Of a DNA stretch of 64,000 nt, positions 17,068 to 23,214 are shown piece by piece. The stretch comes from Candidatus Dojkabacteria bacterium (GTDB lineage Bacteria; Patescibacteria; Dojkabacteria; SC72), in assembly GCA_023229785.1 (NCBI GenBank), contig JALNYV010000008.1, positions 1 through 64,000 on the forward strand. The letters are read 5' to 3'. The translations under genes and the position numbers were made by a program. Each line of letters opens with the position of its first letter. Position 1 is the stretch's first letter. The notes below the pieces were generated by a model, which did no database searches, was not told where the DNA came from, and saw nothing but the letters and a program-made list of their open reading frames with translations.

Positions 17068-18830
17068 GCTGAACCTGTTGTATTATTAGTCACGTAAATA
17101 TTGGTAGCATCAGGATTTGCTGTTTGCGATAAAACTACCAGAGTTGTATTGTCTGACCATAATCCTATTTGAGCTTTTATTGGAGTAAAACTAAGTCCAT
17201 GTGCTATTGTTTGCTGTGCACCTGTACCTACGGAAGAACCATAGTTCTCTGTTACAAAACCTGTATTATGACGATATGTAGTAATCCCGAAACCTGTTAC
17301 CATACCGTGAGTATCTTCCATTTTGTTATCTGTAATAATATTACCAGTTGGAGAACCATCAGCAACCAAGAAATAATTAGGTGTATTAACATTATCTGAT
17401 GTATGCTGATTACCTGAAATGATATTATTAGTGCATATACCAGTTACATTCGCCATCCAAATAACAGTGGCAGAATCATCTAGCAAAGTTCCAATATTCT
17501 TGCAAATATTATCCTTAATTTGCAAATCAGAACAAGCATCAAATTCTAACGCACCTCTTGAAAAATCAGTTAATATATTATTGCTAACAGAACTATTATT
17601 ACAAGAACTTAAATACAATGGGAAAGTAGCACCTGTAACTATATTACTATCAATTTTAGATTTAGTTACATTAGCAACTGTTATTGGTATTAAAGTACCA
17701 TCTATATTGTTATGACAAAACTCTATTCTTTCACAAGCTTCTGTAGTATACCAAGCATAAGACCCATCATCAAATGAATTATTATTTATATTAAAAGCGT
17801 TTCCATCTGTAATGATGCCATAAGCTAAATTTGAGAAAGTATTGCCACTTATTATATTAGCAGTTGTTTCACTTATATAATCGCTAACATCCATTGAAAT
17901 TCCACGTTCTCCGGCTACTGTCGGATATTTGCCATTAAAATAGTTTCCAATTATCCTTGTTCCAATGACACCATTTGGCCCGGAAGCGTTGGAAAACAAA
18001 ACGATATGCGGAGAATTTGCTACGTTTGTCTCATTACGGAATATGCAACCTGTAATTTCATGTCCCCACTGGTCAATATCAATCGAACCACTGGTTGAAA
18101 CTGTGTCAAATATACAATCTCTTATTGTTGAACCCTCTCCAGCATGCCAGCGGATATGTCCAGATGCAGAATTATAAAAATAGCAGTGGTCAACAAGAAC
18201 ATCAGTTGGACTTTCAATATTCAAAGCCCAAGCACTAGCATTAAGCAATCTGATATTTTTAATAGTAAATCCCTTTGCAATACTTGTTCCACCGAATGTC
18301 CCCATTATAGAGAATGTGCCGACTTGTCCAGTTCTATTGCCATTAAATTCTATACCTTCTACTGATTGTCGTATTCCAGGTCTAACAATCTGAATCATAT
18401 TACATTCGCTAGCATCTTGTAGATTAATTGTTACTCCATATCCTTCTAACCTAACGCCACTGAGCAATACGATAGTTGCCCCGATATTCATATTTAAAGA
18501 AGAATTTGAGCCACATAATCTAACAATGCCAGTTCCGGCACTATTAGCTACTACTATCTGAGCATTAATTTGTACTTCATCATCTACGCCATCAGTAATT
18601 GCATCAGGAGTATTACTCGCTAATGCTCTAGCACCACCAAATTTACCTAAAAAGTGTAAAATTCCTAGTTCTACTTTTTGAGATAGCGATAATTCAGCAT
18701 ATTTACCTTGTGTCCAAACATTGAATTCTGTTTGAGGATCATAATAATTTGCCCAAGATAAACTAAATAGCATAAAAAGAAGAACTAAAATTATTGCCGA
18801 TTGCCAATATTGTTTAATAAACTTTTTCAT
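17040..18830 (-). CDS. Right-handed beta-helix (pectate-lyase-like) surface protein, 596 aa
   Basis: A single N-terminal membrane helix (residues about 9-27) is followed by a PVDGVDDEVQIN-type opening (here ITDGVDDEVQINAQIV) that often starts phage tailspike beta-helices. From about 150 to 480 there are repeated N-I-x-x-N/D-x-F coils (GCIFRNET, GNTFSNLAYGI, NSFDDG, NNIDG, NILTDFSRG, DNICKNIG). The C-terminal knob ends with a beta domain (GAQQTIAHGLSFTPIKAQIG). This fold usually binds or cuts polysaccharide. It is the first large gene of the virion operon and is likely a glycan-binding or depolymerase spike. Confidence 0.75.
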   Translation of the reverse strand: MKKFIKQYWQSAIILVLLFMLFSLSWANYYDPQTEFNVWTQGKYAELSLSQKVELGILHFLGKFGGARALASNTPDAITDGVDDEVQINAQIVVANSAGTGIVRLCGSNSSLNMNIGATIVLLSGVRLEGYGVTINLQDASECNMIQIVRPGIRQSVEGIEFNGNRTGQVGTFSIMGTFGGTSIAKGFTIKNIRLLNASAWALNIESPTDVLVDHCYFYNSASGHIRWHAGEGSTIRDCIFDTVSTSGSIDIDQWGHEITGCIFRNETNVANSPHIVLFSNASGPNGVIGTRIIGNYFNGKYPTVAGERGISMDVSDYISETTANIISGNTFSNLAYGIITDGNAFNINNNSFDDGSYAWYTTEACERIEFCHNNIDGTLIPITVANVTKSKIDSNIVTGATFPLYLSSCNNSSVSNNILTDFSRGALEFDACSDLQIKDNICKNIGTLLDDSATVIWMANVTGICTNNIISGNQHTSDNVNTPNYFLVADGSPTGNIITDNKMEDTHGMVTGFGITTYRHNTGFVTENYGSSVGTGAQQTIAHGLSFTPIKAQIGLWSDNTTLVVLSQTANPDATNIYVTNNTTGSAWHWSTIGN

Positions 18831-18834
18831 ACTC

Positions 18835-18966
18835 TTACCTACTCTTGATATTAGTTATAATATGCCCTCTATCACATTGGTATTTCTGTTTCTTACCTTG
18901 CAACGATTTTTGAAATCCCGCTTTTACCATTTTAGCCCCACATTTAGGGCATATTAACTGCTTCAT
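18835..18966 (-). CDS. 43-aa zinc-ribbon peptide heading the virion operon
   Basis: The product starts MKQLICPKCGAKMVK and has CPKC near the start and C-x2-GH near residue 33, giving a Cys/His zinc site. It is the first gene after the promoter at 18993-19021 and is 4 bp from the beta-helix gene. Similar tiny zinc ribbons occur at 25053 and 40187. It may bind nucleic acid and act as a regulator; this is inference. Confidence 0.6.
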   Translation of the reverse strand: MKQLICPKCGAKMVKAGFQKSLQGKKQKYQCDRGHIITNIKSR

Positions 18967-18992
18967 TTCTACCTACATACCACCATATATAC

Positions 18993-19021
18993 ATACTAAC
19001 ATAACTAGATATTATTGTCAA
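18993..19021 (-). promoter_or_regulatory. Sigma70-type promoter of the virion operon
   Basis: On the minus strand TTGACA (19016-19021) is 17 bp from TAGTAT (18993-18998). The predicted start lies about 20 bp before the ATG of the zinc-ribbon gene at 18966, leaving room for its GTAGGTAG ribosome site. Confidence 0.7.
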
Positions 19022-19143
19022 TTTTCTTTGCTTGTCACCTTAACCCACGCATACGCAACAGCCTTATTAAACGAATGTCGTATCCGCCTATTCGCTGTAT
19101 AAACACCAAATAAATAAGATAATAAACAAAGCGTAAATATCAT
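19018..19143 (-). CDS. Possible 41-aa membrane peptide
   Basis: A frame from ATG 19143 encodes one hydrophobic helix (IFTLCLLSYLFGVYTA) and a basic tail. It starts just after the terminator at 19149-19180 and has no clear ribosome site, and its end overlaps the promoter -35 box. It may be a chance frame. Confidence 0.25.
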   Translation of the reverse strand: MIFTLCLLSYLFGVYTANRRIRHSFNKAVAYAWVKVTSKEN

Positions 19144-19148
19144 AATAC

Positions 19149-19180
19149 AAAAAGAGCCTGATTGTTACATCAAGCTCTTT
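19149..19180 (-). terminator. Rho-independent terminator of the coat operon
   Basis: On the minus strand AAAGAGC pairs with GCTCTTT around an inner TGAT/ATCA stem, followed by a run of T. It lies about 20 bp after the stop of the 53-aa zinc-finger gene and closes the unit that begins at the promoter near 20.61 kb. Confidence 0.8.
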
Positions 19181-19199
19181 ACTCCGTTCTCACTTTAAA

Positions 19200-19361
19200 T
19201 TATTTCCTCACTCTACGTTTAGCTACACCCTTTTTAATACCTGCTTTAAATTCTTTTAAATGATGTAATTTTCTATGCTTTCGTATTTTCTTCATCTGGT
19301 CTTGAAAGTTTTTTACTCTGATAGTCTTACCGCAAAGTGAACAGTGAATTTTCTCAGGCAT
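19200..19361 (-). CDS. 53-aa basic zinc-finger protein
   Basis: The protein starts MPEKIHCSLCGKTIR and continues with a Lys/Arg/His-rich tail (KHRKLHHLKEF, KKGVAKRRVRK). CxxC followed by HH gives a C2H2-like zinc site. It is the last gene of the coat unit, adjacent to the basic 112-aa protein. A DNA-binding role in the particle or in late regulation is likely but unproven. Confidence 0.6.
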   Translation of the reverse strand: MPEKIHCSLCGKTIRVKNFQDQMKKIRKHRKLHHLKEFKAGIKKGVAKRRVRK

Positions 19362-19700
19362 CTATTCCCACCACGCTTTTTTCTTACGCCCTTTCTTATG
19401 ACCACCGCCCAATGCCTTAACTAATGGATGAAGTTTTTTAGACTTAGCAGTTGCTTGCCGTCTACGGATTACTGATTCCCTTTCTCTGGCAATAGCTTCG
19501 TTTTTCTTAATACGAGCTTCTATTTTTGCTAATTTCTTTTTTTGTTTCTTTTCTTCTGCAAGTTCTTTCTTTCTTTCGGCAGCTTCCCTTTTTGCCTCCA
19601 ATTTCCTTTGTGCTTGCATAGTCTTTAAAGGATGAGCCTTACGTCTTGCAGCTTTTCTTTGTTTTCTTTCAAATGGACTTGACCAATCCATATTAATCAC
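19362..19700 (-). CDS. Highly basic 112-aa coiled protein, candidate DNA-condensing virion protein
   Basis: About half of the residues are Lys, Arg or Glu, with long helical runs (AERKKELAEEKKQKKKLAK) and a Lys-rich end (GGGHKKGRKKKAWWE). It has no membrane helix. It lies directly downstream of the coat protein genes and the strong hairpin at 19719-19747. Small basic proteins beside coat genes usually bind the viral genome, so a genome-condensing role is inferred. Confidence 0.65.
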   Translation of the reverse strand: MINMDWSSPFERKQRKAARRKAHPLKTMQAQRKLEAKREAAERKKELAEEKKQKKKLAKIEARIKKNEAIARERESVIRRRQATAKSKKLHPLVKALGGGHKKGRKKKAWWE

Positions 19701-19718
19701 CTTCTATTGTATGTAGTT

Positions 19719-19747
19719 AGAGGGGCAGTTTTTTATGCTGCCCCTCT
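19719..19747. terminator. Strong hairpin after the last coat gene
   Basis: A perfect 10-bp stem (AGAGGGGCAG / CTGCCCCTCT) with a 9-nt loop lies 8 bp after the coat gene stop. On the minus strand no T-run follows it, so it is better read as a partial terminator or a 3' mRNA stabiliser that sets high coat and lower basic-protein output. Confidence 0.6.
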
Positions 19748-19754
19748 TTTGAAT

Positions 19755-19940
19755 TTAGCTAAAGGCTACGGCAAGAATAATCAAACCGCCACCAACAGCC
19801 ACCAGAGTTGGAACAAGTCCCTTGAAGAACGTATCGCTAGAAGTAGTCCCTGTAATCAGGGTGACTACATAAGCGATTACGTAGTAGGCTACGGTAACGC
19901 CAACGCCACCGTACATAAAATCTTTAACTTTTCCTGACAT
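19755..19940 (-). CDS. Probable major coat protein copy 1: 61-aa two-helix membrane protein
   Basis: The N-terminus MSGKVKDFMYGG is followed by helix 1 (VGVTVAYYVIAYVVTLI), a TGTTSSD turn, and helix 2 (LVPTLVAVGGGLIILAVAF). Almost nothing lies outside the membrane. It differs from the copy at 20017-20202 by one residue (V5I), although the two genes differ at about 36 of 186 bases by hand count, so the sequence is under very strong selection. A two-hydrophobic-helix coat protein is typical of spindle-shaped and some filamentous viruses. The coat role is inferred from duplication, conservation, hairpins and context. Confidence 0.7.
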   Translation of the reverse strand: MSGKVKDFMYGGVGVTVAYYVIAYVVTLITGTTSSDTFFKGLVPTLVAVGGGLIILAVAFS

Positions 19941-19958
19941 TTAAGCACCTTCGCTAAC

Positions 19959-20001
19959 TCTCGGCTTATCACCGTATGAAAACATAATTTTTTCGACCTC
20001 T
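19959..20001 (-). repeat. Inter-coat-gene repeat, copy 1
   Basis: The plus-strand text ctcggctt-a/t-caccgtatgaa, about 10 variable bases, then ttcgacctct occurs between coat genes 1 and 2 and again at 20221-20261. On the transcribed strand it carries a small hairpin (CGGTgataAGCCG) and an AGAGGTCGAA block before the next gene. It may be an mRNA processing or translation-control element. Confidence 0.55.
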
Positions 20002-20016
20002 ACAGATAATTTTAAT

Positions 20017-20202
20017 TTAGCTAAAAGCTACTGCGAGAATAATCAAACCGCCACCGACTGCAACTAGGGTAGGGACTAAACCCTTGAAGAACGTATCAGA
20101 TGAAGTTGTGCCAGTAATAAGGGTAACTACGTAGGCTATAACATAATAGGCTACTGTTACGCCCACTCCACCATACATAAAATCTTTAATCTTACCTGAC
20201 AT
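20017..20202 (-). CDS. Probable major coat protein copy 2: 61-aa two-helix membrane protein
   Basis: This is the second copy of the two-helix protein, with Ile at residue 5 instead of Val and otherwise identical. Codons are largely different from copy 1, which argues against recent duplication or assembly error and for long-term purifying selection. The copies may be used at different times or simply raise dosage. It is preceded by the conserved inter-gene repeat and followed by another. Confidence 0.7.
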   Translation of the reverse strand: MSGKIKDFMYGGVGVTVAYYVIAYVVTLITGTTSSDTFFKGLVPTLVAVGGGLIILAVAFS

Positions 20203-20220
20203 TTAAGTATCCTCATAAAA

Positions 20221-20261
20221 TCTCGGCTTAACACCGTATGAACGATTCATATTCGACCTCT
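20221..20261 (-). repeat. Inter-coat-gene repeat, copy 2
   Basis: This matches the element at 19959-20001 (ctcggcttaacaccgtatgaa ... attcgacctct). A partial third relative with a CTCA/TGAG stem (ctcagcttaacactgtgag) lies at 20565-20583 in the leader of the operon. Confidence 0.55.
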
Positions 20262-20263
20262 TT

Positions 20264-20440
20264 TTATTTCTTACCAAATATACCTTGTGCAAGGATTAAC
20301 GCTAATATTCCTGCTGCAATCATTGGTATACCATTTTTAACCCACGTATCAGAACTAGCTGTTCCAGTTACTATATAAGGAATACCGATATACAATCCTG
20401 AAACAAGTGCTATGGATACCAATATTGTTCCCCAACCCAT
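20264..20440 (-). CDS. Coat protein paralogue, 58 aa, two helices
   Basis: Helix 1 (ILVSIALVSGLYIGIPYIV) is joined to helix 2 (GIPMIAAGILALILAQGIF) by TGTASSDTW, matching the TGTTSSDTF turn of the 61-aa proteins. The rest diverges. It is probably a minor coat protein (for example at a tip or vertex) or a third coat isoform. Confidence 0.65.
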   Translation of the reverse strand: MGWGTILVSIALVSGLYIGIPYIVTGTASSDTWVKNGIPMIAAGILALILAQGIFGKK

Positions 20441-20445
20441 TCAAT

Positions 20446-20550
20446 TTACTTCCTCTTAGAATGTTTACGACCTTGCTTCCGGCGTGCAGCTTGAGCTTTC
20501 TTTAAAGCCCTTCTTCGGGCTGCAGTAAAGACATATTTTTTCTTAGCCAA
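20446..20550 (-). CDS. 34-aa Lys/Arg-rich peptide
   Basis: The peptide starts at TTG (GGAG is 8 bases upstream) and reads MAKKKYVFTAARRRALKKAQ followed by a basic end. About half of the residues are Lys or Arg. It is the first gene of the coat unit. A protamine-like DNA-condensing role is plausible; the TTG start is inferred. Confidence 0.55.
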   Translation of the reverse strand: MAKKKYVFTAARRRALKKAQAARRKQGRKHSKRK

Positions 20551-20609
20551 TCATTTTTCTCCAACTCAGCTTAACACTGTGAGAGAAACAATACCATTTA
20601 TCTTTGCTT

Positions 20610-20642
20610 ATTAGTATAACATATAATGTCAATAACTGTAAA
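20610..20642 (-). promoter_or_regulatory. Promoter of the coat operon with XRE-operon-like block
   Basis: On the minus strand TTTACA (20637-20642) is 18 bp from TATACT (20613-20618), which has an upstream TG (extended -10). TTGACA also occurs in the spacer. The 16-bp block 20610-20625 is identical to that at 5282-5297. Confidence 0.6.
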
Positions 20643-20651
20643 CTTTTCGCT

Positions 20652-22133
20652 TTAGAATAACAAATTAATCAATGTAGTAACCACATAATAAACTAAGAAT
20701 ACGCCTATACCTGTAAATAGTAATGCTTCTACTGTAAGAACACCCATGAGAGCTTCAATAAGAATAATAACTACACCCACAAGTATTGCCACTATTGCCA
20801 GTGAAGTAAATATACTTGTGCCAGCTAATGTTGATACCGTATCTCCAGTATAATACCCTAGAGTGTCATTTGTGTTTTCTATCCACCAGCCATATACTGC
20901 ATCACCATCGGGTCTAGTCACTTGCCAAGCAAATGATATTGGTGAACCATATTTATAATTAGCTACGTGCCTTGTGATGTTATAAGTAGACGTATCAGGT
21001 ACAGTCCATATAGTTGTCCAAATCCCCCATATATTGACTTCATCACCAAATGTATGTATCGAATATGAAAGTGTATCGTTATTGGATACTATACAAAGTA
21101 ATTCTTCACCTGCACCACCACTATTTAAGCGATAACCTGATAATGATGGTCTATTAAGAGTAGTACCAGCATCTTTTATTGATACGGCTACTGCTGTTGC
21201 GTTCCAAGTTTGTATGGATGACCTTGCCCTAGCATATATAGCACCATCTGAACCTGTATAAGTTGCCCATATTGCTGAGCCGTGGTCATAACAACTAAAA
21301 GCATCGGGTCTAGTTTCAGTCATATTACCTGTGTCCGCTATAATATCTACTGATTCCCAACCCGTTCCATTATATGTCATAGCGTATAAACCAGTTGTAT
21401 TAGTAGTAGTTTCTTCCGACCACTCTACCTCCATTCTATCGGCTACATTATCTATAGGCGAACATTGGGCAAACCAAACGTGACCTGTAGAGTTCTGAGA
21501 TACATTATCCGCAGTTCTAGTTGCATCTGTAGTCCAAGTACCATCTTTAGTAGATGAACCTCTGATATATAACTTACCCATATTAGGAGTTACGTTATCT
21601 GTATCTACCCACATAACCCACGGATAACCACCTTCGTCTACTACTATGTTAGTACGCCAAGTTAGAAGTTGTGCTGGCACTGTAGACACTGTTTGTTCTG
21701 CTGCTGCCCAAGTTATTGCACCCGTAGTATCGCTAGGCGTTCCCATACGGTATACCACTGAATCAGGCGAACCAGTCATATTATGCCTAGCATAATGAAT
21801 TGTATTTGTTGTATCATCGTACCAAGAACCAAACTCAGGAGAAAATAATCCTGTACTAGATACTATTGTTGTGCCTACTATTCCAGAGCCATCGGATAGT
21901 ACTGAATAATAACATAAATCTGCATCATCATTAAGATACATTATCCAATGACGGTTTTCTGTATCCCAAGTATCACGATAAGCAGAACTGCTTATGCCGT
22001 CTGTTAAACTAATTCCGCTTGTTATTACGCCAGGATTAGCAAAAACCAATGCCAAAGCTGGTATAGCAGGTAGCATAAACAATAGCAATGCGCCTACCGC
22101 TACTAATACTTTCCACCAACTTTTTCTTTTCAT
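20652..22133 (-). CDS. Exported spike protein with coat-like C-terminal helices, 493 aa
   Basis: I chose the ATG at 22133 because GGAGG lies 5 bases upstream; an in-frame GTG is at 22145. A signal peptide (residues about 6-28) is followed by a Thr/Ser/Trp-rich beta-structured ectodomain with repeated blades that resemble a beta-propeller (WIMYLNDDADLCYYS, HYARHNMTG, WVMWVDTDN, WATYTGSDGAIYA). The end has two hydrophobic segments, the last reading FTGIGVFLVYYVVTTLINLLF, similar to helix 1 of the coat protein. It is probably a spike incorporated through its C-terminal membrane hairpin. Confidence 0.7.
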   Translation of the reverse strand: MKRKSWWKVLVAVGALLLFMLPAIPALALVFANPGVITSGISLTDGISSSAYRDTWDTENRHWIMYLNDDADLCYYSVLSDGSGIVGTTIVSSTGLFSPEFGSWYDDTTNTIHYARHNMTGSPDSVVYRMGTPSDTTGAITWAAAEQTVSTVPAQLLTWRTNIVVDEGGYPWVMWVDTDNVTPNMGKLYIRGSSTKDGTWTTDATRTADNVSQNSTGHVWFAQCSPIDNVADRMEVEWSEETTTNTTGLYAMTYNGTGWESVDIIADTGNMTETRPDAFSCYDHGSAIWATYTGSDGAIYARARSSIQTWNATAVAVSIKDAGTTLNRPSLSGYRLNSGGAGEELLCIVSNNDTLSYSIHTFGDEVNIWGIWTTIWTVPDTSTYNITRHVANYKYGSPISFAWQVTRPDGDAVYGWWIENTNDTLGYYTGDTVSTLAGTSIFTSLAIVAILVGVVIILIEALMGVLTVEALLFTGIGVFLVYYVVTTLINLLF

Positions 22134-22146
22134 TCTATCCTCCACA

Positions 22147-23214
22147 CTAGAACAATGTATTTACCAAATAACTAACTACGTAATAACATAGAACAATTCC
22201 TATTGCGCCAAACATAAATATTTTCCAAGAAATTACTGAGTAGATATAGAGCATCAAAAGCATTGCTGAAACAACTACCATTACTATTAATATAAACCCT
22301 TTAAAGAACGTGTTGCTTGTTGTAGATGGTGCAGCCATATTCCCGCTATCTGGAACTGTTGTATTACTTGTTGCGCCTGTAGCACTTAATAATGCCCTAT
22401 ACCATACCTTGCTAGGCGTTACATTCCCACTTGTATCTTGGTATGCGTCTGTTGTTGCGCCAACTATATTATTATAAGTATCCAATACATTATCCAATGA
22501 TGTTTTTTGCCATTGTATTCCAGCTACGCCGTGTCCTCTATATCCCGTATCTTCTGTTGAGTTTGCGCTTAATCCGCTTGAATTATACGCTTGTATCTTA
22601 TAAGTATAAGTTGTGCCATTATTAAACGTAACACCTGTAAGGTTTAATAATACAAATGTCTCAGACGTTCCATCAGAAGCAGTACATCCACCCGCGTCTA
22701 TTGTTGGCGCATCTGCTGTGGTGTCTGTCCAAGTGGTTAAGTTTCCTGCTATTGATGTTACGTTAGCGCCATTTCGCCATATTGTGATATTGTCACAAAC
22801 TAATGGATTCCAAGTTAATGTTATATTCGCTGTTGAAGTTCCATCGCTTGCTATTAATCCGGTAGGTTGCGCTGGTAAAGTTAAAAATGTTATTTCAGTT
22901 CCATTACCTGTTCCCCCAGTATTATTTGCAGAAGCCATAGCGTAATATCTTGTATTTGGATTTACTACGATAGAATGACTGTATGCGCCTACCCCATATG
23001 TTCCAGTATCTATCCAGGTAGATGTGTAATTATTTGATGTTGTTCCCCAATCAAATCTTCTGGTTACATTTTCCCCGCCCGTAGCCGTTATCGTTCCATT
23101 TAATTGAGCGGTTGAATCGGTGATTGCGGAGGCTGCGCCTGTGGTGACGGTGGGGGCGACTGTAGTCTCGGATATCCCACTAGTCAACGCCTGAGCCAAA
23201 ACCTGGCATCCCAA
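22147..23214 (-). CDS. Fibronectin-III-like protein with permuted coat-like hairpin, 355 aa
   Basis: The frame opens at TTG 23214 inside the end of the 598-aa gene, in the -1 frame relative to it, and has no signal peptide of its own. It holds about two FN3-like domains (APTVTTGAASAITDSTAQLN and QPTGLIASDGTSTANITLTW). The C-terminus is SNTFFKGFILIVMVVVSAML then MFGAIGIVLCYYVVSYLVNT, the two coat-protein helices in reversed order. It may be translated as a frameshift extension of the upstream gene, by coupled initiation, or be a separated half of a broken gene. Confidence 0.6.
   Translation of the reverse strand: MGCQVLAQALTSGISETTVAPTVTTGAASAITDSTAQLNGTITATGGENVTRRFDWGTTSNNYTSTWIDTGTYGVGAYSHSIVVNPNTRYYAMASANNTGGTGNGTEITFLTLPAQPTGLIASDGTSTANITLTWNPLVCDNITIWRNGANVTSIAGNLTTWTDTTADAPTIDAGGCTASDGTSETFVLLNLTGVTFNNGTTYTYKIQAYNSSGLSANSTEDTGYRGHGVAGIQWQKTSLDNVLDTYNNIVGATTDAYQDTSGNVTPSKVWYRALLSATGATSNTTVPDSGNMAAPSTTSNTFFKGFILIVMVVVSAMLLMLYIYSVISWKIFMFGAIGIVLCYYVVSYLVNTLF

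Noticed and set aside
19959..20261. CRISPR array
   Set aside because: Only two full repeats occur and the gaps are coat genes, not spacers.
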